Assembly (NCBI GenBank): GCA_035490315.1
Contig: DATHET010000307.1
Location: forward strand, 14,927-78,926
Direction: 5' to 3'
Source of the DNA: JADJQU01 sp035490315
GTDB lineage: Bacteria > Planctomycetota > UBA1135 > GCA-002686595
Length of the DNA: 64,000 bases
The translations under genes and the position numbers were made by a program. A model generated the notes under the pieces. The model ran no database searches. It saw only the letters and a list, made by a program, of their open reading frames with translations, and was not told the origin of the DNA. Positions 60,958 to 64,000 of the stretch are shown here, one piece after another (the first letter of the stretch is position 1; every line of letters begins with the position of its first letter).

Positions 60958-61743
60958 TCACGGCTTGAAGTCCGCCTGCTCCAAGCCGACTCGCGGGAAC
61001 CCGATCTGAAACCCGAGAGCGATCAAGTCGAGCAGCTGGGCCACGCGCAGGTCGGCCGCCGGATCCATCTCAACTCCTCGCTCCGGCCACTTCGCGTGTT
61101 GGGCCGCGAGCTCCCGCCTCAACTCGCTCGCGTCCCGAGCTTCGTGGTTCTCGTAGATGATGGCAGAGGGATCCGAATCGTCCGTCGACCACTTGATCGG
61201 GCAGGAAACCGTGTAGGCGAGCCGCCCTGCCTCGGCCGACTCGCTCGAAGGCCGGATGCGAAGACGGAACGGCTGCCCAGCGATGTCGACGGGGCAGATA
61301 CTCGCGCCTGCGTCTTTGGGTAGGTCGACTGAAATCGGTCTGCTTGCAACAGAGTTCGTCAGCGGGATGAGCCGGAGATTCCAGATCTGGATGCCTGCTT
61401 GCATGCAGGTCTGAGTGGCACTCAGCAGAGCACTGCAAGGCGAAGCCGTATCGATGCGCAGGTCCAGTCGTCCATTCGGAGCTTGCGGGCCGCTCGGGTG
61501 ATCCGGAAAGATGGGCGCGAACGGCATCTCGAGTGCAATCGCGTGCAGATGCCCACGCAGTGCCAGCGTGTCGTCTCCGGGAGCAGAGAGCTCGCGGCCG
61601 TCGCAGTGAATCGATCCGTCGGCGTGCAGCTCGAGCACATGCTTCGAAACGAAGTGGTCGGGAGGTCCGCAAGCGACTCCCGCCGCTCCGACGATCAATC
61701 CGATCGCAACTGCACGACCCCACACGCTCCGATGGACCTCCAC
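60958..61743 (-). CDS. ExbD-like lipoprotein
   Basis: The product has 261 residues and starts with a lipoprotein signal (VAIGLIVGAAGVACG). The start of the mature part (VLELHADGSIHCDGRELS) and the end (VAQLLDLIALGFQIGFPRVGL) resemble the periplasmic domain of ExbD/TolR, which uses the same strand-helix pattern, but the membrane helix is replaced by a lipid anchor. The middle is not recognised. No ExbB or TonB gene is nearby. A short hairpin (GCGGTC/GACCGC at 60941-60955) lies just after the stop. The role is unknown. Confidence 0.6.
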   Translation of the reverse strand: MEVHRSVWGRAVAIGLIVGAAGVACGPPDHFVSKHVLELHADGSIHCDGRELSAPGDDTLALRGHLHAIALEMPFAPIFPDHPSGPQAPNGRLDLRIDTASPCSALLSATQTCMQAGIQIWNLRLIPLTNSVASRPISVDLPKDAGASICPVDIAGQPFRLRIRPSSESAEAGRLAYTVSCPIKWSTDDSDPSAIIYENHEARDASELRRELAAQHAKWPERGVEMDPAADLRVAQLLDLIALGFQIGFPRVGLEQADFKP

Positions 61744-61859
61744 GCCCAGAATCTATCGCCACCCGCCGTCAGGTTTCGCGGCAGCGAGGATTCGCGGCGA
61801 TCCAGAGCACCCTTGGCGCCTGTTCAACGACTTCGCGACAGGGCAGGATGACGCCCGCC

Positions 61860-62336
61860 ATGGCCTCCGACCCGTCGACCGACCTGCTCGAGAGAACGAT
61901 TCAGCTCGCGTGTACCTCCGCTCGCTCCGGCGGAGGTCCTTTCGGCGCGATCGTCGCGCGCGACGGAAAAATCCTCGGCGAAGGCTCCAACCGAGTCACA
62001 CTCGATCGCGATCCAACCGCTCACGCGGAAGTGATCGCCTTGCGCGCGGCATGCGCAGCGGTCGGCAGCCATGTCCTCACCGGCGCCGTCCTCTACACGA
62101 GCTGCGAGCCCTGCCCGATGTGCCTCGCCGCGGCCTGGTGGGCGCGTGTCGACCGTGTCGTCTTCTGCGCTACGCGCACTCAGGCCGCGGCCGCCGGTTT
62201 CGATGACGAGCTCCTGTACGAGGAAGTCCGGCTGCCGCTGGATCAGCGGCGATTGCCGGTGAAAACGGCGCTCCCCCACCTGGCGGACGAGCCCTTCCGC
62301 GCCTGGCGCGAGAACGATCGGCGCGTGCCTTACTGA
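61860..62336 (+). CDS. guaD: Guanine deaminase (cytidine-deaminase fold)
   Basis: A 158-residue enzyme (162 if the upstream ATG at 61848 is used). The zinc site is complete: HAEVIALRAA with the catalytic Glu, and SCEPCPMCLAAAWWARV. Length and flanking segments (ARSGGGPFGAIVARDG, TLDRDPTAHAEV, AAAGFDDELLYEEV, FRAWRENDRRVPY) match the Bacillus GuaD type as I recall it rather than tRNA adenosine deaminase. It converts guanine to xanthine and ammonia in the cytoplasm. It is divergent from the ExbD-like lipoprotein gene. Confusion with TadA is the main alternative. Confidence 0.82.
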   Translation: MASDPSTDLLERTIQLACTSARSGGGPFGAIVARDGKILGEGSNRVTLDRDPTAHAEVIALRAACAAVGSHVLTGAVLYTSCEPCPMCLAAAWWARVDRVVFCATRTQAAAAGFDDELLYEEVRLPLDQRRLPVKTALPHLADEPFRAWRENDRRVPY

Positions 62337-62420
62337 GTTTTCACCGCGGGCTGTCGGCCTGATCCAGGGAGAGTGATAGGCTCGCACACCGATCCGCGTC
62401 CCATCCAGCAAGGAGGCCCC

Positions 62421-63413
62421 ATGCACTTCATCGCAGTCGCAGCCCTCGCGTTCCTTTGCGCCCAGCAACCCGCGCCCGCGCCGACGCCGGCACCGGCACC
62501 GGCGAGTCAGGAAAAGCCCAAAGTCGAGAAGTCCGCCCCCTACAACGAGAAAGCCGACGCCAAAGCGGAGATCGCGGCGGCAGTCGCGCGCGCGGCCGAC
62601 AACAATCGACGCGTCCTCGTGCAATGGGGCGGCAACTGGTGCGGATGGTGCATCAAGCTGCACGATCTCTATCGGAAGGACGCGGCGATCCGCAAGGAGC
62701 TCCTCTACGAGTACGACGTCGTGTACGTCGACATCGGCAAGGGGGACAAGAATCAGGATCTGGCGAGCCTGTACGGCGCGAACCTGAAGACGGGCGTGCC
62801 GTATCTGACGGTGCTCGACGGAGAGGGCAAGGTCCTGGCGAACCAGGAGACCGGCGTGCTCGAGTCCGGTGATGCGCACGACCCGGCCAAGGTGCTCGCG
62901 TTCCTGACGACGAACCAGGCCAAGTATCTGAAAGCGGACGATCTGCTCGCGGCGGCTCAGGCTCGCGCCGTGGCGGAGAAGAAGCTGGTCTTCCTGACCT
63001 TCGACGCGCCCTGGTGCGGCTGGTGCCACAAGCTCGAGAATTGGATGGAGACTCCGCAGGCGAAAGGCCTGCTCGCCAAGGATTTCGTGATCCGCAAGAT
63101 CGACATCGATCGCACGATCGGCGGCAAGGAGCTCAAGGCGAAGCACTGCGAGACGGAGTCGGGCATCCCCTGGTTCTGCGTGCTCGATGGTCAAGGCACC
63201 AATCTCGGCAACTCGATGTTCCTGGTGCGGAAGGATGGCGTCGAGGCGCAGCAGAACACGGGCTTCCCGTCGACCGACGAGGAGATCGCTGCCTTCGCGA
63301 CCTTGCTCGGTAAGGTTGCCAAGAATCTGACGGCGGAGGACATCGACAAGCTGAAACAGTCGCTGGTCGAGGTCCGCGAGAACGACAAGAAGAAGCAGCA
63401 GAAAGCGTCGTGA
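62421..63413 (+). CDS. Exported double-thioredoxin-fold protein
   Basis: A 330-residue protein with a signal sequence (MHFIAVAALAFLCAQQ) and a Pro/Ala-rich linker. Two thioredoxin-like domains follow: VQWGGNWCGWCIKLHDL (about 80-95) and FLTFDAPWCGWCHKLENW (about 190-205), both with CGWC. Each domain shows the typical cis-Pro region (GVPYLTVLDGEG, GIPWFCVLDGQG). The protein likely acts in extracytoplasmic disulfide reduction or isomerisation. AGGAGG lies at 62411-62416, 4 bases before the ATG. A GTGA overlap couples it to the next gene. Confidence 0.82.
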   Translation: MHFIAVAALAFLCAQQPAPAPTPAPAPASQEKPKVEKSAPYNEKADAKAEIAAAVARAADNNRRVLVQWGGNWCGWCIKLHDLYRKDAAIRKELLYEYDVVYVDIGKGDKNQDLASLYGANLKTGVPYLTVLDGEGKVLANQETGVLESGDAHDPAKVLAFLTTNQAKYLKADDLLAAAQARAVAEKKLVFLTFDAPWCGWCHKLENWMETPQAKGLLAKDFVIRKIDIDRTIGGKELKAKHCETESGIPWFCVLDGQGTNLGNSMFLVRKDGVEAQQNTGFPSTDEEIAAFATLLGKVAKNLTAEDIDKLKQSLVEVRENDKKKQQKAS

Positions 63414-64000
63414 TCGCGGCTTCGCTCGCGCTGCTCTTGTTCCAATCGCCTCCGGCTCCCGCGCCGGAGGCGGCCCCGCTTCCGCCTCCGACGCGCGAGG
63501 CGATGATCACGCAGGCTGTCGGTCAGCTCGTCGCTATCCAGGAGGGCGGTGAGTGGCCTTACGAAGGCGTGTACCGCGTGAGCGGCGAGATTCCGATCGG
63601 TTATCGGATCGGCGGAACGAGCATCGTGGGCACGACGCTGCTGCATGCGGCTCCCAAGGACGCGGCGGCGCAGGCGGCGATCGATCGCGGCCTCACCAGT
63701 GTCCTCGGGCTGCTCGAGCACCCGTTGATGGAGCCGTCGGTCGAGGACGTCTACGACGTTCGCGTCTGGGGACATGCCTACGCCCTGGCTTTCCTGTGCG
63801 AGCTGCGCGCGGCGAAGCGGATCGGCGGGCACGAGGCGGAAGTGCTGCGCTGGATTCCGAAGCTGGTAGAGACCTTGACCACGGAGGAGATCTCGGGCGG
63901 CGGATGGAATTACGCCAGCCACAAGCAGCCCGCGACCTTCGTGACCGCGCCCGTGACGCAAGCCCTGCTGCTCGCGCGCTCGCAGGGTGAAAAAGTTCCC
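63410..64000 (+). CDS. Prenyltransferase/squalene-oxidase-like alpha-toroid protein (3' end outside window)
   Basis: The first 197 codons of a gene that runs off the window. The GTG at 63410 overlaps the previous stop (GTGA). A hydrophobic N-terminus (IAASLALLLFQSPP) may be a signal or anchor. The phrases GGTSIVGTTLLHAAP, DVRVWGHAYALAFLCELRAAK and GGGWNYASHKQPATFVTAPV match the repeated helix-hairpin pattern of the terpene-cyclase/prenyltransferase alpha toroid as used in many planctomycete proteins. Catalysis is not evident from the visible part. Coupling to the thioredoxin protein suggests joint export or folding. Confidence 0.7.
   Translation, partial: MIAASLALLLFQSPPAPAPEAAPLPPPTREAMITQAVGQLVAIQEGGEWPYEGVYRVSGEIPIGYRIGGTSIVGTTLLHAAPKDAAAQAAIDRGLTSVLGLLEHPLMEPSVEDVYDVRVWGHAYALAFLCELRAAKRIGGHEAEVLRWIPKLVETLTTEEISGGGWNYASHKQPATFVTAPVTQALLLARSQGEKVP

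Noticed and set aside
1..64000. CRISPR array, integrase, transposase or replication origin
   Set aside because: No regularly spaced repeats, DDE/tyrosine recombinase genes or DnaA-box clusters were recognised.

Overview
This is a strongly G+C-rich bacterial chromosome segment of about 64 kb, dense with genes on both strands. The likely source is a high-GC planctomycete (Planctomycetota). The best hints are two secreted proteins that share a C-terminal module beginning [12 protein letters not shown], the large TPR/alpha-2-macroglobulin (A2M) proteins, a prenyltransferase-fold protein, an EPS-type hydrolase and deacetylase group, and very long multi-domain lipoproteins. The lipopolysaccharide-type genes (LptF/LptG, a GT9 glycosyltransferase, a Kdo-kinase-like protein and a LpxL-like acyltransferase) imply a Gram-negative outer membrane. 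The taxonomic call is inference from gene content. No rRNA, tRNA, CRISPR array, integrase or transposase was found.

Layout. 1-11.4 kb: an anchored carboxypeptidase-regulatory-like protein (runs off the left edge), an EamA exporter, an NtrY-like sensor kinase coupled to a nucleotide-sugar-type epimerase, a GT9 glycosyltransferase, a TPR lipoprotein and an lptF-lptG pair. 11.5-21.6 kb: one long operon with an A2M-family protein split into two overlapping reading frames, followed by the lipid-A kinase-like and acyltransferase genes. 21.6-28.9 kb (minus strand): a GT87 glycosyltransferase, an HDOD-REC-GGDEF regulator, a CAP-domain lipoprotein and an FHA-TPR membrane protein. 29-37.2 kb (plus strand): a second GT87 enzyme, an M3 peptidase and a two-module nonribosomal peptide synthetase (A-T-C-A-T) with no release domain. 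37.3-41.5 kb: a secreted lamin-tail-like protein, then a peroxide defence unit (Fur-family regulator, ahpC, ahpD) with matching operators. 41.5-46 kb: two tandem alpha/beta hydrolases, a polysaccharide deacetylase, an HxD...H protein and a cupin. 46-51.5 kb: a four-repeat Myb/SANT-like protein, ptsI, a coiled-coil membrane protein and a secreted protein flanked by a duplicated gene fragment. 51.5-57.8 kb: tex, a beta-propeller protein and fusA. 57.9-64 kb: a fused ZIP-like/PF03773 metal permease, a class I HMG-CoA reductase, an ExbD-like lipoprotein, guanine deaminase, a double-thioredoxin protein and a partial alpha-toroid protein.

How the genes fit together. Five gene pairs overlap by an NTGA tetranucleotide (4641, 10250, 15185, 30235, 63410), so translational coupling is common here. 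Three unusually long inverted repeats (92-104 bp overall) sit at gene 3' ends between 43.2 and 51.5 kb. One is a perfect 50-bp stem that contains the stop codons of two convergent genes. The themes are envelope biogenesis, secreted and lipoprotein quality control, oxidative-stress defence and signalling. The most unusual items are the split A2M gene, the giant perfect hairpin, the gene-end duplication around 50-51.4 kb, the release-domain-less NRPS and the peroxide operators.
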